NCBI RefSeq assembly: GCF_900105385.1 | Contig: NZ_LT629772.1 | Location: 5,456,001 to 5,520,000, forward strand | Direction: 5' to 3' | Source of the DNA: Microlunatus soli | GTDB taxonomy: Bacteria; Actinomycetota; Actinomycetes; Propionibacteriales; Propionibacteriaceae | DNA: 64,000 nt | Shown here: positions 17,060 to 26,004 of the stretch, piece by piece | Layout: each line of letters starts with the position of its first letter | Position numbering within the stretch: position 1 is the stretch's first letter | The notes under the pieces: model-generated | What the model saw: the letters and a program-made list of their open reading frames with translations, nothing else | The model's database searches: none | What the model was told of the DNA's origin: nothing | Program-made: the position numbers and the translations under genes

Positions 17060-19039
17060 TCAGTCGGCTGTTTTGTGGTGTTGGGGTCTGGTTGCGGCAT
17101 GCCAGAGTTGTTGGGGCCAGGGTCCGGTGCCGAGGTCGTGGGTGCCGGCGGGGTTGGTGATGATCACCCGGCCGGTCTCGGTGTGCCAGATGAAGGTTCC
17201 GGGCTCGACTTGGCGCACGCGGACGGTGCCGAATGTTTTGACCCGATGTTCGCCGGTGGCCATCGGTCCCAGGTTGTGGGGGCCGGTCTGGCCCGGTGGT
17301 CCGATCGGTGGTGGCAGGTAGGCGATGGTGTGGTCCATCTCCATCAGTCGGCTGATCCGGTTGGAGAAGGGGAACACGCTGCGCGGGTTGCGCGCGAGGA
17401 GGGCTTCGCGCATCCAGGTCGGGGTTTCGTAGAGGTCGACCGCGGTGACCGATGCGGGGTCGATGACGGGTGTGATGTGCAGTCGGGTGCCGGTGCGCAG
17501 CCAGCGGCGGACGGTGTCGGCCAGTTGTGGGCCGAGGTCTTCGACGCGGGCGACGGCGTGGTCGCCGCGGACCGCGGATTCGTCGATGTGGACGTGTAGT
17601 ACTGACAGGGGCAACAGTTTGTGGGGGTCGATGCCGCGGATCAACGCTCGCAGCGCCCGCTCCCGGGCAGCATCCCGATCACTGTCAGATTGGGCGTCGC
17701 CTGTCAGATCGTCATCGTGCGAGTCGTCATCGGGATGATCACCGTCCGGCTGGTCGTGGGTCGGATGGTCAGAGGTCGGGCCGGCGCCAGGAGACGCGGT
17801 ATCCGTCGGGCCTGCGGCCGTCAGATCCGTCTCGGCGCGATCGGTGTCGACGTGATCGTCGGTGTGGTGGCCACCATTGCCCTGGCCTTCATCGGGCCGG
17901 CCATCTCCTGGTTGAGTGCCGGCGGTCGAGCCGGCCGCGGCTCGGTCAACGTCAGCGTGGTCGGCAGCACCCTGGCCCAGCCCACCTTCAGACACCTCAT
18001 CGCACGGATCACCACCGGGCTGATCGCGATACGGCTGGTCACGGTAGGGCTGATCACCGTCCGGCTGGGCATCACCAGGACGATCATCACCAGGACCATG
18101 ATCATCACGTGGCTGGCGGCCGTGATCGCCCTGGGAATCATGATCATCACAGGTCCGGTGATCATCTGTTTCGGTGTCGGGTGTGCAGTCGTTGTCGGTG
18201 GCGGTGAACAGATCGATTGCGGCGTCGAACAGGTCCGGGCAGCCGAGTTCCAGCAACACCCGGCAGGTCACGAACGGCAACCGCAACAGGCCGACTGCTA
18301 AGGCCTCCCACTCATCCACCGACTGCGGATCACGATCCGGCACACACTCCGGCAACCGATCCCGGTTGTCCCGCAACAACCGGCCGTACCGCTTCACCAT
18401 CTCACCCAACGCGATCCCGTCCGGGGCATCCATCCGGGCATGAACATCGATCGCGCCGTCCTCGGACTCCCGACCCACCCGGACACCCCGCCACCGGGCA
18501 GCCGTCTCCGCCCGCACTCGGGCACCCTGCGGATCAGCCCGCAGCATGGCGGCATCGATCGCGGTCAACAACCCGCCATAGGTCACAGCGCTGATCATCC
18601 CGACCACCTCGGCATCCACCACCGCCGCCTGCTGCACCGACAACAACCGGGTCTTGGCAGCAACCAGTCGGGCATGACCGGGACGCACACCGTGGCTCTG
18701 CACCAGGGTCCAGATCCGCGGCAACCGATACCGCAGATCCAACACGTCGGCGACCAGCCGACAGGCCTGCCACTGACTCAGCCCGATCTCCAACCCCAAC
18801 GTCGCCGCCGCGGTCTCGGCCACCGTCGGCGTGCCGTCACCGGCCAACACCATCGCTCGCTCCGAGGCCATCTCCAACCGAGTCCGCTGCGGCACCAACC
18901 CATCACCAGGGTTCGCCACCACCCACTCCGCCACCACTTCCAACAACCCACAACCGGCCGCCCACTCGGCACGAGCCAGCTCCGACGCACGAGTGAGAAG
19001 CTCCACCCGTCGCCCACCGACCACCGTGCCCGCGCTCAT
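17060..19039 (-). CDS. DUF222 / HNH endonuclease-like protein (13E12 family)
   Basis: This 659-residue protein has an N-terminal DUF222 domain (residues ~1-240, with motifs such as WQACRLV and GHARLVAAKT). A long insert of ~200 residues, rich in Asp, His, Gly, Gln and Pro, follows. The C-terminus has an HNH-like region: MDHTIAY, PHNLGPM and EHRVKTFG. Cysteines usual in HNH knuckles are absent. DUF222-HNH proteins correspond to the 13E12 repeat family, present in many copies per actinobacterial genome and thought to behave like mobile repeats. The insert contains short in-frame repeats (QPYRDQPYRDQPGGDP). The start region is repeated twice more upstream. Confidence 0.88.
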   Translation of the reverse strand: MSAGTVVGGRRVELLTRASELARAEWAAGCGLLEVVAEWVVANPGDGLVPQRTRLEMASERAMVLAGDGTPTVAETAAATLGLEIGLSQWQACRLVADVLDLRYRLPRIWTLVQSHGVRPGHARLVAAKTRLLSVQQAAVVDAEVVGMISAVTYGGLLTAIDAAMLRADPQGARVRAETAARWRGVRVGRESEDGAIDVHARMDAPDGIALGEMVKRYGRLLRDNRDRLPECVPDRDPQSVDEWEALAVGLLRLPFVTCRVLLELGCPDLFDAAIDLFTATDNDCTPDTETDDHRTCDDHDSQGDHGRQPRDDHGPGDDRPGDAQPDGDQPYRDQPYRDQPGGDPCDEVSEGGLGQGAADHADVDRAAAGSTAGTQPGDGRPDEGQGNGGHHTDDHVDTDRAETDLTAAGPTDTASPGAGPTSDHPTHDQPDGDHPDDDSHDDDLTGDAQSDSDRDAARERALRALIRGIDPHKLLPLSVLHVHIDESAVRGDHAVARVEDLGPQLADTVRRWLRTGTRLHITPVIDPASVTAVDLYETPTWMREALLARNPRSVFPFSNRISRLMEMDHTIAYLPPPIGPPGQTGPHNLGPMATGEHRVKTFGTVRVRQVEPGTFIWHTETGRVIITNPAGTHDLGTGPWPQQLWHAATRPQHHKTAD

Positions 19040-19187
19040 GAAACCACCCTACGGACACCCACCGACAGTCTTGCCCGAGCGCCAGAATCCCTGTGGATCA
19101 AGAGAAGATCGCCGGAGCCGCGGCCATGATCACCATTACTACCGACCGGACCGAGATGCGCCGGGCGCCGTGCTCGGAGCAGCCGGG
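18985..19187 (-). repeat. 203-bp repeat, unit A (contains intact DUF222 start)
   Basis: This unit contains the first ~18 codons and upstream region of the intact DUF222 gene. The element GTGAGAAGCTCCACCC (read on the plus strand) lies at 18993 here and recurs at 19196 and 19399, exactly 203 bp apart each time. Confidence 0.85.
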
Positions 19188-19390
19188 ACGCACGAGTGAG
19201 AAGCTCCACCCGTCGTCCGCCGACCACCCCGCTCGTACTCATGAAACCACCCTACGGACCGGCGCGGACAGTCTTGCCCGACAGCCGGCATCCCTGTGGA
19301 CACAAGGAAAACCCGCGGATCCGTGGCCACGAACACAGCCATCATCAACCGAACCAACATGTGCCGCCCGTGACGCACGGAGCAGCCGGA
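19188..19390 (-). repeat. 203-bp repeat, unit B with truncated DUF222 start
   Basis: The minus-strand start at 19242 gives MSTSGVVGGRRVELLTRAS, nearly the same as the intact gene, then loses similarity after ~25 codons. The first ~115 bp match unit A best; the middle has diverged, and the end (GGAGCAGCCGG) is again shared. Confidence 0.82.
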
Positions 19391-19512
19391 ACGCACCGGT
19401 GAGAAGCTCCACCCGCCGCCCACCGACCACCGCGCCCGCACTCATGGAGCCACCCTAGGGACAGCCACCGACAGTTCTTCCCAGCCAATCAGCAAGGCTG
19501 TGGACAAAGACG
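19391..19512 (-). repeat. 203-bp repeat, unit C (partial) with truncated DUF222 start
   Basis: The minus-strand start at 19445 reads MSAGAVVGGRRVELLTGA. Similarity fades beyond about 19510. It is a third, incomplete copy of the DUF222 start region. Confidence 0.78.
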
Positions 19513-19696
19513 AAACTCAGCACCGCTGCTCCGATTTCGACGTCGGTTCAGAGTCGACTGCGTTGATATCGACGACGAGATCGAGACTGGCGACCCCTGG
19601 CAGTACTCGCGCGAGATCTTCGCGTCGGAAGACCTGCCTGCAGCGCGCGCGAGATAAGGATTTGCCGAAACCGGTTCTCGATGGTCGGCTGACCTC

Positions 19697-19927
19697 TTGG
19701 CGAGAACATTTCGGCCGATGACGCTCGATGATGTGGACGTGATCATGACCGCGGATCATCGGATCGGACGGCTCCGTGTTGTGCGCACCGCGGACTGCAA
19801 TCGAGATCGCAGGTCTACAGATCCATCCCTACTGTACGAGCGGCTCGGATTTGAGCGGATCCGAAGCGTTGACGACGATGATCGAATGTGGCGATCCGGG
19901 CCCGCGATGCGTGGGGAGCAACGATGA
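19697..19927 (+). pseudogene. Degenerate GNAT acetyltransferase remnant
   Basis: Two reading frames together resemble a shrunken GNAT protein. One frame gives FRPMTLDDVDVIMTADHRIG and later LLYERLGFERIRSVDDDDRMW, a typical GNAT C-terminus. The other frame gives IEIAGLQIHP between them, a typical GNAT beta-4 strand. The acetyl-CoA binding loop expected between these parts is missing, so a frameshift and an internal deletion have destroyed the gene. This is inference from motif order; alignment to a full-length homologue would confirm it. Confidence 0.55.
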
Positions 19928-19949
19928 TCACGCGTCGCGCTGTCCGGTG

Positions 19950-20357
19950 TCAGGATTGCAGCGTGTCGACGTCGGAGCGATCATCGTTGCGCGGTAGCGC
20001 AGCCGACGGTGGAAGCGGTCGACTGCGCCGGTCGGCGAACAAGGCATCGGAGGTCGCTGCGTCGGCCTCGGAGATGCTGCCGCTGATGGTGATCTGCTGC
20101 GCCCGCTCGCGCCGGTAGAAGTCCAATGCTGCATGAGGATTGGCCACGACATCGCGGTCCTTGCGGCTGTCGGTGGAGAAGCCCGGAACGACTCTGCGGT
20201 CGGCGAGGTCCTTGATCAACACCATACGAGCTGAGACACCGCCCCAGCCCCGCAGCAGGGTGATCGGATCGGCCGGAGGTCGGACGAACTCCGGCAGTTC
20301 GAGGTCATGTCGCCGGACAGGGGTGCTGGATGTTGCCGGGCGTGACCGTACCGACAA
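19950..20357 (-). pseudogene. Truncated pyridoxamine 5'-phosphate oxidase-like remnant
   Basis: The 135-codon frame contains SARMVLIKDLADRRVV, then STDSRKDRDVVANPHAALDFY and QITISGSISEAD. These correspond to the FMN-binding half of PdxH-type oxidases (normally S-A-R-M-V-L-L-K and S-R-K...N-P-A-L-F-Y-W). The protein ends soon after, without the C-terminal R-P-x-x-S-x-x-G-x-W region, and is about two-thirds of the usual ~210 residues. It is probably non-functional. It lies in a stretch with other decayed sequence. Confidence 0.65.
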
Positions 20358-20402
20358 ACCGATCCTGGGCCCCCAAAATATCTCACCTGATGAATATTTG
20401 CC

Positions 20403-20432
20403 TTGATCGTGGCGACGTCGACTCTCTAGGGT
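20403..20432 (+). promoter_or_regulatory. Promoter of methyltransferase gene, probably leaderless
   Basis: TTGATC (20403-20408) and TAGGGT (20427-20432) are separated by 18 bp, and the GTG start follows the -10 box by 7 nt. That distance places transcription start at or next to the start codon. Confidence 0.6.
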
Positions 20433-20439
20433 CGTCGCC

Positions 20440-21210
20440 GTGAGAAGACCTGACGGAAGTGCCGGCGACGCCGACTACGGACAGATCGGCGGTGGCTACC
20501 GCTCCTATCGCGAGCCCGAGCCACGCTTCGCCGCGGCGATCGAGAGCGCCCTGGGTGCCGCTCGCACGGTGATCAACATCGGTGCCGGCGCCGGCTCCTA
20601 TGAACCCATCGATCGTGACGTGACCGCCGTCGAGCCGTCGGTCGCGATGCGGGAGCAGCGTCCGGCCGATCGGCCGCCCGCGGTGGATGCGGTCGCAGAG
20701 GACCTTCCGTTTGCCGACGACAGCTTCGACGCGGCGATGACAACCTTCTCGGTCCACCAATGGTCCGACCTCGAGGGCGGTCTGGCCGAGATGCGCAGGG
20801 TGGCGACCGGGCCGGTGGTGATCTTGACCTGCGACCCGGTCCTGGTGCACGACTTCTGGCTGAACGACTATGCGCCGGCGGTACTGGACACCGAGGCTCG
20901 CCGCTATCCGCCCCTGGCGCGCATCGCCGGGGCCCTGGGCGGTACGACCGAGATCACACCACTGCCGATCCCGTTGCGGTGCCGGGACGGTTTCTCGGAG
21001 GCGTACTACGGCCGGCCGGAGGCATTCCTCGATCCGGGTGCCCGGTTGGCGAACTCTGCCTGGAGTTTCGTCGCCCCCGATCTGGCGCAAGCCTCGGTCG
21101 AGGCGCTGCGGGCTGACCTCGCCGACGGAAGCTGGGACCGCCGACACGGGCAGTTGCGGAGCCAGGATCAGTACCAGGGATCACTTGTCCTGATCACCGC
21201 AACACCCTGA
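20440..21210 (+). CDS. Class I SAM-dependent methyltransferase
   Basis: A 256-residue soluble methyltransferase with GTG start at 20440. Motif I is VINIGAGAGSYE, the motif II/III area is AEDLPFADDSFDAAM, and FSVHQWSDLEGGLAEMRRV matches the Methyltransf_11 family. No substrate can be named. The promoter has no room for a ribosome-binding site, so it is probably a leaderless message. Confidence 0.9.
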   Translation: MRRPDGSAGDADYGQIGGGYRSYREPEPRFAAAIESALGAARTVINIGAGAGSYEPIDRDVTAVEPSVAMREQRPADRPPAVDAVAEDLPFADDSFDAAMTTFSVHQWSDLEGGLAEMRRVATGPVVILTCDPVLVHDFWLNDYAPAVLDTEARRYPPLARIAGALGGTTEITPLPIPLRCRDGFSEAYYGRPEAFLDPGARLANSAWSFVAPDLAQASVEALRADLADGSWDRRHGQLRSQDQYQGSLVLITATP

Positions 21211-21256
21211 CCTGCGACAGTCGTGAGACCGGTTTGAGTCATCGGACACCGGTGGG

Positions 21257-21275
21257 TTAGGGTTGCCTAACTCCG
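21257..21275 (+). promoter_or_regulatory. IdeR/DtxR-like iron box
   Basis: TTAGGGTTGCCTAACTCCG matches the 19-bp DtxR/IdeR consensus at about 13 positions, with the TTAGG-N4-CCTAA core intact. It lies 37 bp before the siderophore-binding lipoprotein start, where iron-dependent repression is expected. Confidence 0.6.
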
Positions 21276-21311
21276 GCGCGTCAAGGCGATCGGACCTCGG
21301 GAAGGGTGCAG

Positions 21312-22280
21312 ATGGCTCGACGCCTCGCCGCGCTGATCACGGTATTGCTCGTCGTCGTGACGGCAGGCTGCCAGTCCGACGCCGGTGATCGTCCCGGCAC
21401 CTCGGAGTCGGCCGCGGCCTCGATCAGCACCAAGTTCGGTGCGGTGACACCGCCGAAGAATCCGCAGCGGGTCGTCGCCCTGGGTTGGGGAGACGCCGAG
21501 ACAGCCTTGGCGCTCGGGGTGCAGCCGGTCGGAGCCGCGGACTGGCTGGCCTTCGGCGGAGAGGGTGTCGGCCCGTGGGCCGAAGGCCGGTACGAGAAGT
21601 CGCCGAAGATCCTTGGCACCCTCGAACTGTCCTATGAGGACGTCGCCGCGCTGAAACCGGACCTGATCCTGGACACGAAGGCGTCCGGTGATCAGAAGCG
21701 CTACCAGCAGTTGTCCAAGATCGCCCCGACGGTCGGCGTGCCGAAGGGCGGCGACAACTATGCAACCACGATGGACATCCAGGTCGAGATGATCGGGAAG
21801 GCGCTCGGTCGAGTTGATCGGGCAACACGGTTGCTCGCTGACGTCCATGATCAATTCGCCGCGACGACCGCGAAGTATCCGCAGCTGAAAGGCAAGACGG
21901 TCACCGTCGCGGCCAACAGCAGCAACGGTTGGGGCGCCTACATCAAGACCACCGATCGGGTCCGCTTCATGACCGACCTCGGTCTGCGGAACAGCCCGGC
22001 GGTCGACGCCGCCGAACCGGACGGCTTCAGCGTCGAGGTCTCCGAGGAGAATCTCGATCTGCTGGACGCCGACCTGCTGGTGGTGATGCCGATCGGCACC
22101 AGCGCGCAAGAGATCGAGAAGAGCAAGCTCTTCCGCCAGGTGCCCGCTGTGGAACAAGGGCATTACGTGATCTTGGACAACCCGACGATCTCCAGGGCCT
22201 ATGCGGTCGACTCGCTGCTGTCGGTTCGCTACGCGCTGGACAAGGTGCCGCCGCTGCTCGCGGCCGCCTTGAAGTCCTGA
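21312..22280 (+). CDS. Iron-siderophore ABC transporter substrate-binding lipoprotein
   Basis: The 322-residue protein starts at the ATG at 21312 (in-frame GTG at 21306 is possible), behind a GAAGGG site. A lipoprotein signal is clear: LITVLLVVVTAGC with the lipidated Cys at residue 20. The mature part is a FhuD/FepB-type binding protein (PQRVVALGWGDAETALALG, ALKPDLIL). It is anchored outside the membrane and delivers ferric siderophore to a permease. No permease or ATPase gene lies in the window, so it must use one encoded elsewhere. The iron box upstream indicates repression in iron-replete cells. Confidence 0.92.
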   Translation: MARRLAALITVLLVVVTAGCQSDAGDRPGTSESAAASISTKFGAVTPPKNPQRVVALGWGDAETALALGVQPVGAADWLAFGGEGVGPWAEGRYEKSPKILGTLELSYEDVAALKPDLILDTKASGDQKRYQQLSKIAPTVGVPKGGDNYATTMDIQVEMIGKALGRVDRATRLLADVHDQFAATTAKYPQLKGKTVTVAANSSNGWGAYIKTTDRVRFMTDLGLRNSPAVDAAEPDGFSVEVSEENLDLLDADLLVVMPIGTSAQEIEKSKLFRQVPAVEQGHYVILDNPTISRAYAVDSLLSVRYALDKVPPLLAAALKS

Positions 22281-22335
22281 CCGGGCCGACCCGACCCGAC
22301 CCGAGCAGCTTCACCAACACGAACAGGGGAGCAGG

Positions 22336-23151
22336 ATGGCAGAACAGCTGGCTTCGGAGCGAGACGTCAAGCCGGCGCGGGCATCGGTCCGCGACGTGAC
22401 CGTGCGTGCGGTCCAGCGACTCTCCTCGGGCTTCGTCCGGATCACGGTCGGCGGCGACGATCCCGAGTTCGCCGACGAGTTCGACTATCTGGGGTACGAC
22501 CAGTGGCTGCGACTGTTCCTGCCCAACGAGGCGTCGACCTCGATCCCTCCCTACGGTGACATCGAGGGCTGGTACGGGCGCTGGACCGCCACGGACCCCG
22601 ATCGGCGGACGGTGATCAGGAACTACACCATCCGCGATGCTCGAAGGGTCGACGGCAGCTGGGAGCTGGACATCGACTTCGTCGTGCACGCAGGGCCGTC
22701 AGGACAGGTGGAAGGCATCGCCGCCAACTGGGCGTGCAACGCCGCCCCCGGTGACCGGTTGGCGATCCTCGACCAGGGGCGGATCTTCACCCATCAGCCG
22801 GATGACCGTCCGATCGTGATCATCGCCGACGAGAGCGGCCTGCCGGGTGTCGAGGGAATTGCTCGATCACTGGACGGCCGACCGGCGCAGTACCTGCTCG
22901 AAGTGCCGCATGCCGATGACGTTCGTGATCTTGTCGGTGCGGATCCGGTGTGGGCGGTCCGCCAGCCGGGCACGATGCCCGGGTCAGCGCTGTTGTTCCA
23001 CGTGCTGGAGCTGCAAGTCGATCCCGAGTCGCTGGGCTATGTGGTGGGAGAGGCAAGTTTCATGGTGGCCGCCCGCAATCATCTGCGCTCGGCGGGAGTG
23101 CCCAAGAGCCGTCTGGACTTCTGCGCCTATTGGCGGCCGCTGGACGACTGA
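22336..23151 (+). CDS. Siderophore-interacting protein (FAD-dependent ferric reductase)
   Basis: A 271-residue protein of the ViuB/SIP family. It has an N-terminal FAD-binding domain with RRTVIRNYTIRDARR (R-x-Y-T-x-R flavin motif) and a C-terminal SIP domain with ADESGLPGVEGIARSL, VVGEASFMVAARNHL and the end CAYWR. It has a good ribosome-binding site (AGGGGAGCAGG). Such enzymes release iron from imported siderophores in the cytosol by reduction. It follows the binding-protein gene by 55 bp and is probably in the same iron-regulated operon. Confidence 0.94.
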   Translation: MAEQLASERDVKPARASVRDVTVRAVQRLSSGFVRITVGGDDPEFADEFDYLGYDQWLRLFLPNEASTSIPPYGDIEGWYGRWTATDPDRRTVIRNYTIRDARRVDGSWELDIDFVVHAGPSGQVEGIAANWACNAAPGDRLAILDQGRIFTHQPDDRPIVIIADESGLPGVEGIARSLDGRPAQYLLEVPHADDVRDLVGADPVWAVRQPGTMPGSALLFHVLELQVDPESLGYVVGEASFMVAARNHLRSAGVPKSRLDFCAYWRPLDD

Positions 23152-25095
23152 TCAGCCGGCCGGCATCGCGTCGGTCGACCGTACCGGGCGGATGATCTTG
23201 CTGTGCACGGTGTCGGCCATCGGATGGCCGGTCGGCCGCAGGATCTCGTACGCCTGCTGCCAGGTCTGCCGCGCGCCGCTGCGGTCACCCTGAGCCAGCA
23301 GGACGTCGCCGAGATGATCAAGGACATCGGCCTCGTTGAAGCGGTCACCGATCTGGCGATAGAGATCATGAGCCTGCCGCATGCATTCTGTTGCACGGTG
23401 CAGGTCTCCGAGCTTGTAGTGCACGAATCCTTCGGTGTCCCAGACCGGCGCGAGCAGGCTCGGGTCGTCCTCACGATGGAACGTGCGGACCTGTTGGCAG
23501 TATCGCAAGGCCGTGTCGTAGTCGCCCTGCTGGCCGTGGAACCAGGCCAGATCGACCCGCACCCAGTTGACTCCGAAGCCGTTGTCCTGGGCGGCGTACA
23601 GCTCCAGGGCACGCTCCGAATGGGCGATGGCCGAGTCGAAATCGGCGTTCAGGGCTGCGAGCTTGCCCAGATTGGACTCGACCCGCGCCACCGCCTGGTC
23701 ATCGTCCAGGCTGCGGTAGAGGTCGGCGGCCTGTTCGAAGGCTCGCAAGCTCTCCTGCAGCCGTCCGAGATGGGCCAAGGCACCGCCGACACTCTGCAGA
23801 GATCGCGCTTCTTCGTGCCGGTCGCCGATCCTGCCGGCGACCGTCAGCGACAGCTCGGCCAGCTGCTTCCAGTCGTACCAATGAGCCTGCATCTCCACGT
23901 AATCCCGCATCGCCTCGTGCAGCAGGAACACCCGCCGGACAAGATCATCAGAGCCGGCGGCGATGTCGATCATCGCCAGGAGTTGATCATGCTCACTCCT
24001 GAACCAGGTCTGGGCCTCTCGCTGGGTCTCGACGGCGGCGACCGGCACCGGTTCAGCCGCCGCCGGGAACGGGGTCAGCGGCCGCAGCCGAGGCGCCAGC
24101 AGCTCGGTGGCCCGCCGTGCGGTGTGCAGGTAGTGGTCGATCATCCGGGCCAGTGCCTGGATGCGTGCCGCGGTGGGCACCTCGGCGGCGAGCTCGGCTG
24201 CGTAGCTGGCGATCAGGTCATGGCTGCTGTAGCGGCCCGGTTGGTGCTCGCGCAGCAGGTGCACCCGACAGAGCTCGATCAGCACGGTTCGGGTCGCTGC
24301 GACCGGCCGGCCCAGTAACGCAGCAGCGGCGATCGTCGTCAGGTCAGGGCCGGGGTGCAGGCCGAGCAGCCGGAAGGCCGACGCCGCCGCCGGGCTGAGA
24401 GCGGCAGCGGACCAGGAGAACACCGTACGAAGGTCGGCAGCGGCGGTGTCGCCACCGAAGACATCGAGGCCGCCCGGCGCCTCGCGCAATTCGGCGGCCA
24501 GCGCCGACAGCGGCAATTGCGGTTGGGTCGCGGCGCGGGCCGATACCAGCGCGATCGCCAACGGAAGGCCGGCGCAGGCCGCGACCAGTTCCGCAACGGC
24601 TGCCGGTTCGTCCCGCACCCGGTTGCGCCCCAGCCGTGCCATCAACTGTCGGTGCCCGTCTTCGACGCCGACCGGCTCGACCTCGACCGGCATCGCCCCG
24701 GTGGTGGCGATCAGTCCGGTCAGCTGGTGCCGACTGGTGATCATCACCAGGCAACCTCCGGTGCCGGGCAGCAGCGGCAGCACCTGATCGCTGTCCCGGG
24801 CGTTGTCCAGCACCAGCAGCATTCGCCTGCCGGCCATCAGGCTGCGGAACCGTGCTGCCTGCTCGTCCGGGTCGGTGGGGACGGTGGCACCGGGCGCGAT
24901 CGCATCGAGGAAACCGCGCAACGCGGCGGCCGGGTTGAGCATCCGATCCGCAGGACCGAAGCCGCGCAGATTCACGTACAGCTGGCCGTCGGGGAAGCGG
25001 TCGGCGATCCGATGCGCCCAGTGCACCGCCAGCGAGGTCTTGCCGACTCCGGGAGGGCCGGTGATCAACAGCGGAGCGTCGCCCCAGCGGCCCCG
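23152..25095 (-). pseudogene. NB-ARC/TPR C-terminal part of a frameshifted AfsR-like regulator
   Basis: This frame carries an NB-ARC ATPase (P-loop ITGPPGVGKTSLAV, Walker B RMLLVLDNA, then GLPLAIALVS) followed by a winged-helix-like region and tetratricopeptide repeats (e.g. SLQSVGGALAHLGRL, RVESNLGKLAALN). It lacks its own start: the P-loop lies only ~10 codons after the place where the SARP frame is lost. Together the halves would make one ~929-residue SARP-NB-ARC-TPR activator. The two frames meet at a run of four C (plus strand 25082-25085). A true mutation, a sequencing error or a programmed slip are all possible. Confidence 0.75.
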
Positions 25096-25940
25096 TCGAG
25101 TCGACTGTCCAGGGCCTGGAGCACATCCAACCGGCCGGCGAAGATCCGCAGGTCCGGCGGCAGTTGGCGGGGAATCACTGCCGGTGTCGGCTCGGGTGTC
25201 GGGTCGGTGGTCGGGTCGGCGAGCAGCGCGGCATGAACGGTCTGCAACGGCGCACCGGGATCGCTCCCCAGCTGATCGGCGATCAGCCGCCGGACCTGCT
25301 CGTAGCGCTCCAGCGCCTCGGCCCGGCGGCCGCTGCGGTCCAGCAGCCGCAACTGCCGCACCCACAGCGATTCCCGGAGCGGATAGCGACCGGTCAGCTC
25401 GGCCAGTTCCTCGATCGGACCGTCCAGCTGGCCATGCTCGACATCGAGATCGATCCGCCGCTCGCTGGCGGTCAGGAAGGCCTCCACCAGACGGGGCCGT
25501 TCGACCTGCTGCAGGACCGGGGCGTCGATGCCACCGAACGGCTCGTCGCGCCACAGCAACAGCGCCGCCTCCAACGCGAGTCGCTCGGTGGTGCGGTCTG
25601 CTGCCTGCCGGGCGTCGGCCAACAATCTGCCGAACCGCAGCACGTCGACCTGATCGGGATCCAACCGCAACGTGTAGCCGTACGGATCGGTGGCGATCGT
25701 CTCGGCGCCGACCAGATTGCGCAGCCGATTGACATAGGTGTGCAGGCTGCGGCGAGGGTTGGACGGCAACTGTTCGGCCCACAGCTCACCCACCAGCCGC
25801 TCGGACGTGACCGAGCGGCCGGCTGACAACGCCAGCAGCGCCAACAGCGCTCGCAGTCGCCCGGCCGTGATGGCGATCCGATCCGTGCCGCGGACCAGTT
25901 CCAGTTCCCCGAGCAGCCGCACCTGCAGTGGTGAGCTCAT
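25065..25940 (-). CDS. SARP-type DNA-binding N-terminal part of AfsR-like regulator
   Basis: This is a 291-codon frame. Residues ~1-95 form the OmpR-like winged helix of SARP regulators (SSPLQVRLLGELELVRG, SLHTYVNRLRNLVGAE), and ~96-245 form the bacterial transcriptional activation domain (ALLLWRDEPFGG, ALERYEQVRRLI). SARP proteins activate secondary-metabolite or stress genes by binding direct repeats at promoters. The frame stops (GAAGATLRC-stop) just before the NB-ARC P-loop, which continues in another frame. If the frameshift is real, a short SARP without regulatory domains would be made; stand-alone SARPs of this size do exist, so it could still work. Confidence 0.82.
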   Translation of the reverse strand: MSSPLQVRLLGELELVRGTDRIAITAGRLRALLALLALSAGRSVTSERLVGELWAEQLPSNPRRSLHTYVNRLRNLVGAETIATDPYGYTLRLDPDQVDVLRFGRLLADARQAADRTTERLALEAALLLWRDEPFGGIDAPVLQQVERPRLVEAFLTASERRIDLDVEHGQLDGPIEELAELTGRYPLRESLWVRQLRLLDRSGRRAEALERYEQVRRLIADQLGSDPGAPLQTVHAALLADPTTDPTPEPTPAVIPRQLPPDLRIFAGRLDVLQALDSRLDGAAGATLRC

Positions 25941-26004
25941 CGACCCACAAACTAGCCCTCCGACGGATCAGCGGCCAGCGCTGTTTCCGGCCCGTGGGCA
26001 CCGA

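Larger units (their letters stand above)
19513..20402. other. Decayed region between DUF222 repeats and methyltransferase
   Basis: About 900 bp without an intact gene apart from the two remnants listed (GNAT-like and PdxH-like). Other short frames have no recognisable family features. Confidence 0.5.

Noticed and set aside
17621-18301. Plus-strand frame resembling a multi-helix membrane protein
   Set aside because: Its hydrophobic Ile/Val/Gly pattern is just the antisense of the Asp/His/Gln-rich insert in the DUF222 gene.
23203-24318. Plus-strand 371-codon frame opposite the TPR region
   Set aside because: No start signal or family features; the minus strand encodes clear NB-ARC and TPR motifs.
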